From assembly GCA_002377985.1 (NCBI GenBank), contig DFQW01000057.1:5937-13352 (forward strand): 7,416 nt of DNA. Reading direction: 5' to 3'. The notes beneath the pieces are model-generated. The model saw only the letters and a program-made list of their open reading frames with translations. It ran no database searches and was not told the DNA's origin. Each line of letters begins with the position of its first letter. Position 1 is the first letter of the stretch. This DNA comes from Halieaceae bacterium UBA3479. GTDB lineage: Bacteria; Pseudomonadota; Gammaproteobacteria; Pseudomonadales; Halieaceae. Positions 1-5,834 of the stretch are shown here, one piece after another. Position numbers and translations under genes: made by a program.

Positions 1-33
1 TGTGAGGAGTGGCGTGCGAGGAATGACTTGTGA
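1..33 (+). CDS. Possible C-terminal tail of an upstream gene (partial)
   Basis: Read from base 1, the frame gives ten codons (CEEWRARNDL) and then TGA at 31-33. That stop overlaps the GTG start of the following hydrolase gene in a GTGA arrangement, the same 4-base overlap seen between epmC and pdxB here. The other two forward frames stop at 3-5 and 35-37. The stretch is far too short to identify a protein, so only the overlap geometry supports it. It could equally be untranslated leader. Confidence 0.3.
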   Translation, partial: CEEWRARNDL

Positions 34-896
34 GTAGTGCTCCGAGATCGGTCTCTTTTCAGGTCGATGGTTTGATGTATTCGGGGCTTGAGTGGGGCTA
101 CCCCGAGGCACCGTTGGTGATTGCCTTGCACGGGTGGCTTGATAATGCCCTTTCGTTTTCTGTGTTGGCGCCCCAGCTAACCGGTTTGCGCGTGCTGGCG
201 CTGGACTTGTCTGGTCAAGGCTGGAGCGACCATCGATCGCAGGATGCGACGTATCACATCTGGGACGACATCCCCCAGTTGATGGGTATTCTCGAGCAGT
301 TGGGTGAGCCGCCGCTGGGTGTTTTGGGACACAGCAGGGGTGCGGCAATTGCCGTTTTGTTGGCCGCGGCCTTGGGGGAGCGCTGCGCTCATCTGGTGCT
401 GCTCGATGGCTTGCTGCCGTCGCCCATCAACGAAGCGACGATCCCCGAGCAATTTAGGCGCGCCCAGCGGGATAAGCGCGATGACAGAAAATACCGTTCG
501 CGCAGCTTTTCACACATCGATGAATTTGTTTCTGCTCGCTGCAAGCTGGGATTTTCCGAGGAGAGTGCGCGCATATTGGCACCCAGAGCACTGCGTGCTG
601 GCGCCGATGGCGTCCTGCTCGAGCTGACGCATGATCCCCGCTTGAATCACGCTTCTGCCATCAAGCTGACCGAGGGCATGTGCGCTGCGCTATACGCAAG
701 CCTGACCGCCAAAGTGCTGGTGCTTGCGGCTGAGGAGGGTTTATTTAATGGCCTCGGTGCCGAGGCCTTGGATCAGGCAGTTAAAGCCATTGCCGATTGC
801 GAGTTGAAGCGAGTCCCTGGCGGCCACCACACTCACCTGGAAGCGGGGAGTGGGGCCGTGGCAGAGCACATAAACCGGTTTTTTACGGACGCCTAG
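30..896 (+). CDS. Alpha/beta-hydrolase fold protein, serine-hydrolase-like
   Basis: This is a 288-residue cytoplasmic alpha/beta hydrolase with no signal peptide. The oxyanion-hole HGW motif is at residues 34-36. The nucleophile elbow G-H-S-R-G is at 100-104, making S102 the likely nucleophile. A C-terminal GGHH segment at 264-267 supplies the catalytic histidine. The acid is uncertain: D126 after the sixth strand or E235/E236 after the next. The stretch around residues 200-215 (THDPRLNHASAIKLTE) recalls the SERHL-like branch of the fold, whose substrates are mostly unknown. The GTG start is preceded by GAGGA at 18-22 with 7 bases spacing, and the N-terminus fits the family. From memory, pseudomonads carry a similar hydrolase near prmB and aroC. 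Substrate cannot be inferred; an esterase or epoxide-hydrolase-like activity is possible. Confidence 0.85.
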   Translation: MSSAPRSVSFQVDGLMYSGLEWGYPEAPLVIALHGWLDNALSFSVLAPQLTGLRVLALDLSGQGWSDHRSQDATYHIWDDIPQLMGILEQLGEPPLGVLGHSRGAAIAVLLAAALGERCAHLVLLDGLLPSPINEATIPEQFRRAQRDKRDDRKYRSRSFSHIDEFVSARCKLGFSEESARILAPRALRAGADGVLLELTHDPRLNHASAIKLTEGMCAALYASLTAKVLVLAAEEGLFNGLGAEALDQAVKAIADCELKRVPGGHHTHLEAGSGAVAEHINRFFTDA

Positions 897-919
897 CCTC
901 GCCCGAGCGCAATCCTTAG

Positions 920-940
920 CCTCGTCGATGCGACGTCAGG
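920..940. other. Small hairpin between convergent genes
   Basis: In the 75-base gap between the hydrolase stop and the folE stop, bases 923-927 (CGTCG) pair with 931-935 (CGACG) around an ATG loop. After a two-base bulge, 920-922 pair with 938-940. It is positioned to act as a bidirectional terminator for the two convergent genes, but there is no T-run on either strand, so it is not a canonical intrinsic terminator. Nothing else stands out in this gap. Confidence 0.2.
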
Positions 941-971
941 TATGGCGTAGCGAAACTCGTTTATTGAATCG

Positions 972-1658
972 TTAGCTGAGAAATTCGGCTCTTGACGCAG
1001 GGTCCGTCTTGAACACCCCTCCCAGAGAGGTGGTTCGCGTGCTGCTGTTGCCGTCCTGTACCCCTCTCGCCTTGACGCAGTAGTGAACCGCATTAATGGT
1101 TACGGCGACATCTTCGGTGCCCAGCAACGTCTGCATAGCCACGAGCACCTGTTGCGTCAGTCGCTCCTGTACTTGGGGTCGCTGGGAGAAAAACCTAACG
1201 AGGCGATTTATTTTGCTCAAGCCGATGACAGTGGTTTTGGGGATGTAAGCCACTTTAGCGGAGCCGTCGATTGTCACGAAGTGGTGCTCGCAGGTGCTGG
1301 TCAGGTCAATGTTCTCGACGCAGACCATCTCCTCGACGTTCATTTTGTTTTCAATAAGCGTGATCTTGGGGAACTGCGCGTAATCCAGGCCGCCAAATAT
1401 CTCGTCCACGTACATCTTTGCGATTCGGTGAGGTGTTTCCTCCAGACTGTCATCCCGCAAATCGAGTCCCAGGGATTCCATTATTTCGGTGAAGGCATCT
1501 TTGATCTTCGAATAGCGTTGGTCCCGCGACAGCTCATTGCTGGTCATCGGAGTTTCGAGACCGCGCTCCAGTAGAGCACCGCGCACGGCAATGGCCTCGG
1601 GCGTCAGCGACCCAGGTAGGGTGGTAGGAGCTCTTGTCTGCAGTGGTTTGATCGACAT
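972..1658 (-). CDS. folE: GTP cyclohydrolase I (type IA)
   Basis: FolE converts GTP to 7,8-dihydroneopterin triphosphate plus formate, the first committed step of tetrahydrofolate synthesis, in the cytoplasm as a homodecamer. The 228-residue protein is close to E. coli FolE over its whole core. Zinc ligands are C123 and H126 in [13 protein letters not shown] and C194 in [10 protein letters not shown]125 matches the catalytic histidine. Other family blocks are [20 protein letters not shown] (69-88), IGLSKINR and [15 protein letters not shown]. An upstream in-frame ATG would add 10 residues, but the start at 1658 has GAGGT four bases ahead and fits the family better. The N-terminus is somewhat longer than in E. 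coli (222 residues in total there), and the C-terminus ends at EFLS, lacking the last few E. coli residues. It converges on the hydrolase and diverges from prmB. The CxxH zinc site marks it as type IA rather than the zinc-independent FolE2. Confidence 0.97.
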   Translation of the reverse strand: MSIKPLQTRAPTTLPGSLTPEAIAVRGALLERGLETPMTSNELSRDQRYSKIKDAFTEIMESLGLDLRDDSLEETPHRIAKMYVDEIFGGLDYAQFPKITLIENKMNVEEMVCVENIDLTSTCEHHFVTIDGSAKVAYIPKTTVIGLSKINRLVRFFSQRPQVQERLTQQVLVAMQTLLGTEDVAVTINAVHYCVKARGVQDGNSSTRTTSLGGVFKTDPASRAEFLS

Positions 1659-1662
1659 AGAT

Positions 1663-1667
1663 ACCTC
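1663..1667 (-). promoter_or_regulatory. Ribosome binding site deciding the folE start
   Basis: On the minus strand GAGGT lies four bases before the ATG at 1658. It favours this start over the ATG ten codons upstream at 1688, which has no comparable purine-rich sequence. Confidence 0.6.
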
Positions 1668-1694
1668 GTTTGGTTTCGACGCGTGCACAGCCTT

Positions 1695-1704
1695 TGTACA
1701 GCGG
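1695..1704 (-). repeat. Shared 10-base word CCGCTGTACA, folE-facing copy
   Basis: The minus strand reads CCGCTGTACA here, ending 36 bases before the folE ATG. An identical word faces prmB at 1895-1904. It is directly preceded on the minus strand by the palindrome CTGAGCTCAG (1714-1705). It could be part of a shared promoter or operator; that role is inferred from position only. Confidence 0.4.
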
Positions 1705-1894
1705 CTGAGCTCAGTTAGATTGCAATTGGGCGCGATTTAACGCCGATTATCCGCACGGTCGCGCCTCACATCAGATCCCATGCGGCGGTTCAGCAACACT
1801 GCATTGATCATGGGCGGGCCCGTGATGAGCTGCATGCCGGTCTCATCGCGCGCAACAGCTGCGCAGGCGGCGGACGCCAGTGGTCTCAGTGCTA

Positions 1895-1904
1895 CCGCTG
1901 TACA
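1895..1904 (+). repeat. Shared 10-base word CCGCTGTACA, prmB-facing copy
   Basis: This is an exact match to the folE-facing copy, in the same orientation relative to its downstream gene, ending 43 bases before the proposed prmB ATG. A CTCAG lies ten bases before the word here (1885-1889) and immediately before it in the folE copy. It does not fit a LexA box. Function is unknown. Confidence 0.4.
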
Positions 1905-1947
1905 CAATTCAGGGTATCATGTTGCGTCAAATATTCTAGACACTTGT

Positions 1948-2841
1948 ATGGAAACTTTCGGTGCTGCCCTAAGCGAAGCGGCGGGGCGTCTAACCGCAGC
2001 CGAGGTATTTTGTGGTCATGGATATGAATCGATTCATGACGAGGCCGTCGCGTTGGTCCTGGGAGCCGCTGGCCTGCCACCCGAGCAGACGCGGGCTATT
2101 TTGTCGGAACCGTTTCCCGTGGAGGCTTCAGCCCGCTTGATGCAATTGTTGCAAGGACGCTGCGAGTCGCGGCTGCCAGTGGCTTACCTGCTCGGTGAGG
2201 CGTGGTTGGCCGGAATTTGTTTTAAGTGCGATGCGCGGGCGCTGGTCCCCAGATCGCCTATAGCGCAGGTGGTGGTAGATGGATGTCAGCCCTGGTGGGC
2301 TACCTCAGTTCCGCCGCGCACCGTCGTAGATTTGTGCTGTGGCGGCGGTAGCCTTGGCATTATCGCGTCGCAGGTCTTTACCGCCGCCACCGTATTACTC
2401 AGCGACATTGACCCCCAAGCGTTATCCCTTGCACAAGAAAACGTGCAGCGTTGTGCTGCTGAGCGAGGAATCCAGTGCCTTCAAGGTCATCTCCTGGCTT
2501 CGCTGGCCGCCCGCAGCATCGACTTGATCCTCGCCAATCCACCCTATGTATCGGCCGCCGAAATGGCGTATCTGCCCGCTGAGTATCGTCACGAACCTCG
2601 CGGCGCCTTGGAGGCGGATGAGGAGGGTGTGGCGTTGGCGGTGGAACTGCTGCGGGATGCGGCGCGGGTGTTGTCAGACTCGGGCTTGTTGCTTCTGGAG
2701 GTGGGAGAGAGTGTTGAGGCGCTCGAGAAACACCTGCCAAGGGTGCCATTTACTTGGATCGACTTGCCAGAGGGTGGCACCGGCGTGGCGGCGGTAAGTG
2801 CGCAGGAATTACGGGACTGGATCGCTACCGGCGCCCTATAA
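1948..2841 (+). CDS. prmB: Ribosomal protein L3 N5-glutamine methyltransferase
   Basis: PrmB transfers a methyl group from S-adenosylmethionine to a glutamine side chain of ribosomal protein L3 (Gln150 in E. coli), aiding 50S assembly. From the ATG at 1948 the protein has 297 residues, against about 310 in E. coli. The N-terminal helical domain carries the GHG and DEAV blocks at 23-34, followed by LVPRSP (99-104). SAM motif I is VVDLCCGGGSLGI (126-138), and the catalytic NPPY is at 197-200. The PrmB-specific LPAEYRHEP (209-217) separates it from PrmC, and VPFTW lies at 266-270. The frame is open back to an ATG at 1780, but those 56 extra residues do not look like PrmB, and alignment with E. 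coli begins near 1948. That start lacks a clear Shine-Dalgarno sequence. The stop is 18 bases from aroC, and prmB-aroC is also adjacent in E. coli. Confidence 0.93.
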   Translation: METFGAALSEAAGRLTAAEVFCGHGYESIHDEAVALVLGAAGLPPEQTRAILSEPFPVEASARLMQLLQGRCESRLPVAYLLGEAWLAGICFKCDARALVPRSPIAQVVVDGCQPWWATSVPPRTVVDLCCGGGSLGIIASQVFTAATVLLSDIDPQALSLAQENVQRCAAERGIQCLQGHLLASLAARSIDLILANPPYVSAAEMAYLPAEYRHEPRGALEADEEGVALAVELLRDAARVLSDSGLLLLEVGESVEALEKHLPRVPFTWIDLPEGGTGVAAVSAQELRDWIATGAL

Positions 2842-2848
2842 TGAGGGC

Positions 2849-2854
2849 GGGAGG
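2849..2854 (+). promoter_or_regulatory. Ribosome binding site of aroC
   Basis: GGGAGG lies five bases before the aroC ATG, inside the 18-base prmB-aroC gap. It is the strongest Shine-Dalgarno match in the window and suggests efficient independent initiation. A perfect TATAAT at 2837-2842 overlaps the prmB stop just upstream, but no -35 hexamer sits 16-18 bases before it. Confidence 0.6.
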
Positions 2855-2859
2855 CGCGC

Positions 2860-3963
2860 ATGTCTGGTAACACGTTTGGCAAACTTTTTACGGTAACGAC
2901 TTTTGGTGAAAGCCATGGTCCCGCGCTGGGGTGCGTTATTGACGGCTGCCCTCCCGGGATGGCTTTAGAGACGGCTGATTTGCAGCGGGATCTCAATCGT
3001 CGCAAGCCCGGCCAGTCGCGCTACACCACACAGCGCAAAGAAGACGACGCGGTACAGATTTTGTCCGGGGTGTTCGAGGGCGTCACTACCGGTACTCCCA
3101 TTGGCTTGCTGGTCTATAACGAGGATCAGAAGTCAAAGGATTACAGCAAAATCAAAGATTTATATAGGCCAGCTCATGCTGACTATACCTATGACGCCAA
3201 GTATGGGCTGCGGGATTATCGCGGAGGCGGTCGCTCCTCAGCCCGAGAGACCACCATGCGCGTTGCCGCGGGCGCTATTGCCAAAAAATGGTTGGCGGAG
3301 CGTTACGGTGTGCAAATTCGAGGTTACTTGAGTGCCCTGGGACCATTGGTGGCGCAAAATCATGATTGGGATTTGGTAGAGCAGAATCCCTTTTTCTGCG
3401 GTGACGCCGATCTTGTCCCGCGGCTCGAGACCTACATGCAGGACCTCATCAAGCAAGGGGATTCTGTAGGTGCTCGCATCAATATTGTGGCCGATAATGT
3501 GCCTGCAGGGTGGGGCGAGCCGGTATTTGACCGTCTCGATGCCGATATTGCCCATGCCATGATGGGCATCAATGCGGTAAAAGGTGTCGAGATTGGCGAT
3601 GGTTTCGAGTCGATAGGGCAATTGGGCAGTGAGCATCGAGACGAGATTAGCCCCGACGGCTTTTTGAGTAATCACTCGGGTGGCACCCTCGGTGGCATTT
3701 CATCGGGTCAGGCGCTTCGGGTCAGTATTGCGCTAAAACCCACCTCTAGCATCCGTATTCCGGGCCAGACAATTACTTCGTCCGGCGATTCGGCTGAGGT
3801 TGTTACCACCGGCCGTCATGATCCCTGCGTCGGCATTCGAGCCACTCCTATCGCCGAGGCGATGCTTGCGCTGGTATTGATTGATCACGCGCTGCGACAT
3901 CGGGGCCAAAATGCGGATGTTGTCTCTCCGGTTTTTCAGGCCGCGAACCCCGTCAGCAATTGA
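2860..3963 (+). CDS. aroC: Chorismate synthase
   Basis: AroC removes phosphate from 5-enolpyruvylshikimate 3-phosphate to give chorismate, the last step of the shikimate pathway and branch point to aromatic amino acids, folate and quinones. It needs reduced FMN and is a cytoplasmic tetramer. The 367-residue protein is full length. It carries the three family signatures: [15 protein letters not shown] (15-29), [17 protein letters not shown] (123-139) and [18 protein letters not shown] (318-335). Catalytic histidines are visible as H19 in GESHG and H106 in RPAHADYTY. Nothing suggests a fused flavin reductase, so it should be the monofunctional bacterial type that relies on externally reduced FMN. 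It follows prmB closely, and its TGA overlaps by one base the ATG of the next small gene (TGATG), implying translational coupling. Confidence 0.98.
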   Translation: MSGNTFGKLFTVTTFGESHGPALGCVIDGCPPGMALETADLQRDLNRRKPGQSRYTTQRKEDDAVQILSGVFEGVTTGTPIGLLVYNEDQKSKDYSKIKDLYRPAHADYTYDAKYGLRDYRGGGRSSARETTMRVAAGAIAKKWLAERYGVQIRGYLSALGPLVAQNHDWDLVEQNPFFCGDADLVPRLETYMQDLIKQGDSVGARINIVADNVPAGWGEPVFDRLDADIAHAMMGINAVKGVEIGDGFESIGQLGSEHRDEISPDGFLSNHSGGTLGGISSGQALRVSIALKPTSSIRIPGQTITSSGDSAEVVTTGRHDPCVGIRATPIAEAMLALVLIDHALRHRGQNADVVSPVFQAANPVSN

Positions 3964-4166
3964 TGTTTCGCAGAAGTCGAACCCGCACAGTCTTGCTGGC
4001 TACAGCAGCCTGCTTGGCGTTGTTTTGGGGCGCCGTCGATATCGTCGGCGTGCCACCGGAGCGGTTGTGGGCTCAGTTGCTTTGGGTCAGTCTTGGTGTT
4101 GCCGTAGTAGTGGCGACCGCTGCGCTGGCCGGTTGGTTTTTGAGTCGTGTGAAGGGTCGTCGCTAA
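3963..4166 (+). CDS. Small two-helix membrane protein, unknown function
   Basis: This 67-residue protein is not recognised. It begins with a basic segment (FRRSRTR), followed by a hydrophobic stretch at about residues 10-30 and a short polar turn (PPERLW, 31-36). A second hydrophobic stretch spans about 37-60, ending in a basic tail (SRVKGRR). By the positive-inside rule both ends face the cytoplasm and the turn the periplasm, a helical hairpin in the inner membrane. The ATG overlaps the aroC stop as TGATG and has no Shine-Dalgarno sequence of its own, so ribosomes finishing aroC probably reinitiate here. A TTG one codon earlier is a less likely start. The overlap and the clean membrane pattern argue for a real gene; no enzymatic motif is present. 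Confidence 0.7.
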   Translation: MFRRSRTRTVLLATAACLALFWGAVDIVGVPPERLWAQLLWVSLGVAVVVATAALAGWFLSRVKGRR

Positions 4167-4230
4167 GCGGCATCTCAGAAGCAGGCGGCGCGCAAAAAAG
4201 CGGTTATAGTCATCGGTGAAGACCGTTATC

Positions 4231-4235
4231 AGGAG
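4231..4235 (+). promoter_or_regulatory. Ribosome binding site deciding the methyltransferase start
   Basis: AGGAG lies seven bases before the ATG at 4243. An in-frame GTG at 4216 would add nine residues (MKTVIRSIK) before this methionine but has no such site, so 4243 is preferred. That choice leaves a typical signal-peptide N-terminus. Confidence 0.65.
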
Positions 4236-4242
4236 CATAAAA

Positions 4243-5046
4243 ATGATCAGAATCACTTGGACAATCGCGGCCATGTTGCTGCTCATCAGCGCGGTGGCGC
4301 GAGCTGATCTAGATTGGGACGCCGCATTGACCGGTGAGCATCGTGCCGAGCAAAACAAGGCGAGAGACGTTTATCGTCACCCCAAGGAAACGCTCACTTT
4401 CTTCGGTCTTGACGCGGGCATGACGGTGATGGAAGTTTCTCCGGGCGGCGGCTGGTATACCGAGATTCTCGGCCCGCTAATGAAGGGTAACGGTAAACTT
4501 ATCGCTGCGCATGCAAGTCCAAATGGCGGAAATTACGCGCGTCGGTCCCTCGGCAGTTTTCTGAAGAAATTGGGGGAAAGCGGGGATCTGTTTGCTGACG
4601 TGGAAGTCACCGCGTTACAGGCTCCGGGCGCCATTACTCCCGCGCCTGCGGGCAGCGTCGATCTGGCGTTGGCGTTTCGCAATGTGCATTCATGGTTGCG
4701 GGCGGATCAGGCCGAAATGATGTTCTCAGCCATCGCGGAAACGCTCAAGCCGGGCGGCGTGCTAGGGATCGTGCAGCATCGCGGTGATGAAGGACTGTCA
4801 CTTGATGAAATGAAGCAAAGCGCTTACGTGACCGAATCAAAGGTTATCGAGTTGGCTGAGTTGGCAGGTCTGGAGCTGGACGGGCGCAGTGAGATCAATG
4901 CCAATCCAAAAGACACCAAGGATTATCCCAAGGGCGTATGGACTTTGCCGCCGACCCTCACGGAGGGGGATGTTGATCGTGCTCGGTATATATCCATTGG
5001 CGAGAGCGACCGAATGACGCTGAGATTCGTCAAACCGGCGGAGTAA
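4243..5046 (+). CDS. Exported SAM-dependent methyltransferase-like protein
   Basis: The 267-residue precursor has a signal peptide: basic MIRITW, a hydrophobic core (IAAMLLLISAV) and a likely cleavage after AVARA, before D22. The mature part is a class I methyltransferase fold. An N-terminal helix (HRAEQNKARDVYRHPKETL, 33-51) leads into motif I MEVSPGGGWYTEIL (63-76), with the acidic residue at E64 and the glycine loop at 68-70. RNVHSW (146-151) and LKPGGVLGIVQHR (168-180) follow at the usual positions of later motifs. The pattern matches the uncharacterised COG4798-type predicted methyltransferases, which from memory often carry signal peptides. Substrate and product are unknown, and a periplasmic SAM enzyme is puzzling because no periplasmic SAM pool is established. 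It might bind a different ligand. A 76-base gap precedes it; TATAGT at 4205-4210 could be a -10 box but lacks a -35. The stop is four bases before tusA. Confidence 0.85.
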   Translation: MIRITWTIAAMLLLISAVARADLDWDAALTGEHRAEQNKARDVYRHPKETLTFFGLDAGMTVMEVSPGGGWYTEILGPLMKGNGKLIAAHASPNGGNYARRSLGSFLKKLGESGDLFADVEVTALQAPGAITPAPAGSVDLALAFRNVHSWLRADQAEMMFSAIAETLKPGGVLGIVQHRGDEGLSLDEMKQSAYVTESKVIELAELAGLELDGRSEINANPKDTKDYPKGVWTLPPTLTEGDVDRARYISIGESDRMTLRFVKPAE

Positions 5047-5050
5047 CGCG

Positions 5051-5293
5051 GTGGATGACGTCGAGCCGCAGGAAGTGATCGATGCGGTGGGGCTCAGGTG
5101 CCCCGAGCCGGTAATGCTGCTACACGCAGCGATGCGTCGGCTTGGGCCGGGTCAAGAGTTGGTGTTGCACGCCACTGATCCCTCTACCGAGCGGGATGTC
5201 CCCAATTTCTGCGAATTTTTGGGGCACTCCCTGTTGCTGTCGCGTCGCGATGGAGCGCAGTTTTTGTATCGTATTCGTAAGGCGGCGGGCTAA
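5051..5293 (+). CDS. tusA: Sulfur carrier protein TusA
   Basis: TusA accepts persulfide sulfur from a cysteine desulfurase such as IscS. It passes it to TusBCD-TusE and MnmA for 2-thiolation of wobble uridine in tRNAs for Lys, Glu and Gln; it also influences sulfur flow to molybdopterin. The 80-residue protein matches the E. coli size and fold: DAVGLRCPEPVM (11-22) with the acceptor cysteine C17, then ATDPSTERDVPNFCEFLGH (41-59). The latter corresponds to the DPATTRDIPGFC region of true TusA rather than YedF-type relatives. A second cysteine, C54, matches the E. coli position. The start is GTG, with GGAG at 5040-5043 inside the end of the methyltransferase gene, seven bases ahead. TusBCDE are not in the window. 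The next gene, epmC, begins seven bases after the stop. Confidence 0.93.
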   Translation: MDDVEPQEVIDAVGLRCPEPVMLLHAAMRRLGPGQELVLHATDPSTERDVPNFCEFLGHSLLLSRRDGAQFLYRIRKAAG

Positions 5294-5300
5294 CGGTCCA

Positions 5301-5834
5301 ATGGATACATCCGGTGCCGCAATCAGCGCGGCTGTGATTGCCGAGTTATTCAATGACTGCTTTTTGTCGACTGAGGCAACCGTGTTGATTGGCGGTGCGG
5401 GGGAGCCTTTTTTTGAGCCCGGAGCACCCGCCCGTATTTACTTTCGCGAGGATTTTGTGCGCAGTGCGTTGCACGAGATAGCGCATTGGTGTGTGGCAGG
5501 GGAGCGGAGGCGGCTGCTGCCTGACTACGGGTATTGGTATGCACCTGATGGGCGCACCGCGATACAGCAAGCCGCGTTTTTTTCTGTTGAGGCGCGGCCG
5601 CAAGCGATCGAGTCGTTATTTTGCGACGCCTGCGGTGTCGATTTTTCGCCAAGCGTCGATAACGTCGAGGGTGGCGTTGAGGATGACGTGCTAGCGGCTT
5701 TTGCTGCGCGCGTTACGTCGTGGCGATCACACTTCTTGGATTATGGTTTGCCCGCGCGGGCAGCGCAGTTTCGCCAGTGTCTGACTCAGGCATTTGTTTT
5801 TGCAGATGACCCGAAGGTTGCTTTCTGTTCGTGA
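5301..5834 (+). CDS. epmC: Elongation factor P hydroxylase
   Basis: EpmC (formerly YfcM) hydroxylates the modified lysine of elongation factor P (Lys34 in E. coli), the last step after EpmB/EpmA beta-lysylation. Modified EF-P relieves ribosome stalling at proline runs. The 177-residue protein is near the E. coli length of about 182. The key block ALHEIAHWCVAGERRRLLPD (56-75) contains a metal-site-like HExxH (H58, E59, H62). GYWYAPDGR (77-85), EARPQAIESLFC (97-108) and VDNVEGG (119-125) are also hallmark EpmC segments. The ATG at 5301 is chosen because the frame upstream runs into tusA in another phase and the family begins about here. It has no clear Shine-Dalgarno sequence and lies seven bases after the tusA stop, suggesting coupled translation. 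The TGA stop overlaps the pdxB GTG by four bases. EpmA, EpmB and EF-P itself are not in the window. Confidence 0.93.
   Translation: MDTSGAAISAAVIAELFNDCFLSTEATVLIGGAGEPFFEPGAPARIYFREDFVRSALHEIAHWCVAGERRRLLPDYGYWYAPDGRTAIQQAAFFSVEARPQAIESLFCDACGVDFSPSVDNVEGGVEDDVLAAFAARVTSWRSHFLDYGLPARAAQFRQCLTQAFVFADDPKVAFCS

Larger units (their letters stand above)
1659..1947. other. Divergent folE-prmB intergenic region
   Basis: This 289-base stretch separates the divergent folE and prmB starts and should hold both promoters. Visible structure includes a perfect palindrome CTGAGCTCAG (1705-1714), a smaller one ATTGCAAT (1719-1726), and the word CCGCTGTACA in opposite orientations facing each gene. I found no pair of good -35/-10 hexamers on either strand. 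An open frame from 1780 runs into prmB but its first 56 codons look unlike PrmB, and a 32-codon minus-strand frame (1835-1737) shows no recognisable protein. No tRNA, riboswitch or T-tailed terminator was seen. Confidence 0.5.

Noticed and set aside
1083..1574. 163-codon plus-strand open frame opposite folE
   Set aside because: It is a shadow of the strongly conserved folE gene, and its translation shows no family motifs.
1737..1835. Minus-strand frame of 32 codons between folE and prmB (begins MQLITGPPMINAV)
   Set aside because: It is short, has no ribosome site and no recognisable motif, and lies opposite an open plus-strand frame; I cannot support it as a gene or a gene remnant.
1895..1914. 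LexA-like CTGT...CAG spacing before prmB
   Set aside because: The two half-sites are one base too close for the LexA consensus, and the second half is CAGG rather than ACAG.
4205..4210. TATAGT as a promoter -10 for the methyltransferase gene
   Set aside because: No -35-like hexamer lies 16-18 bases upstream; the sequence there is CAGGCG-like. It is mentioned only as a weak possibility.
4211..4224. Hairpin CGGT-GAAG-ACCG before the methyltransferase
   Set aside because: The stem is only four base pairs with no T-run, so it is expected by chance and is not a terminator or an attenuator.
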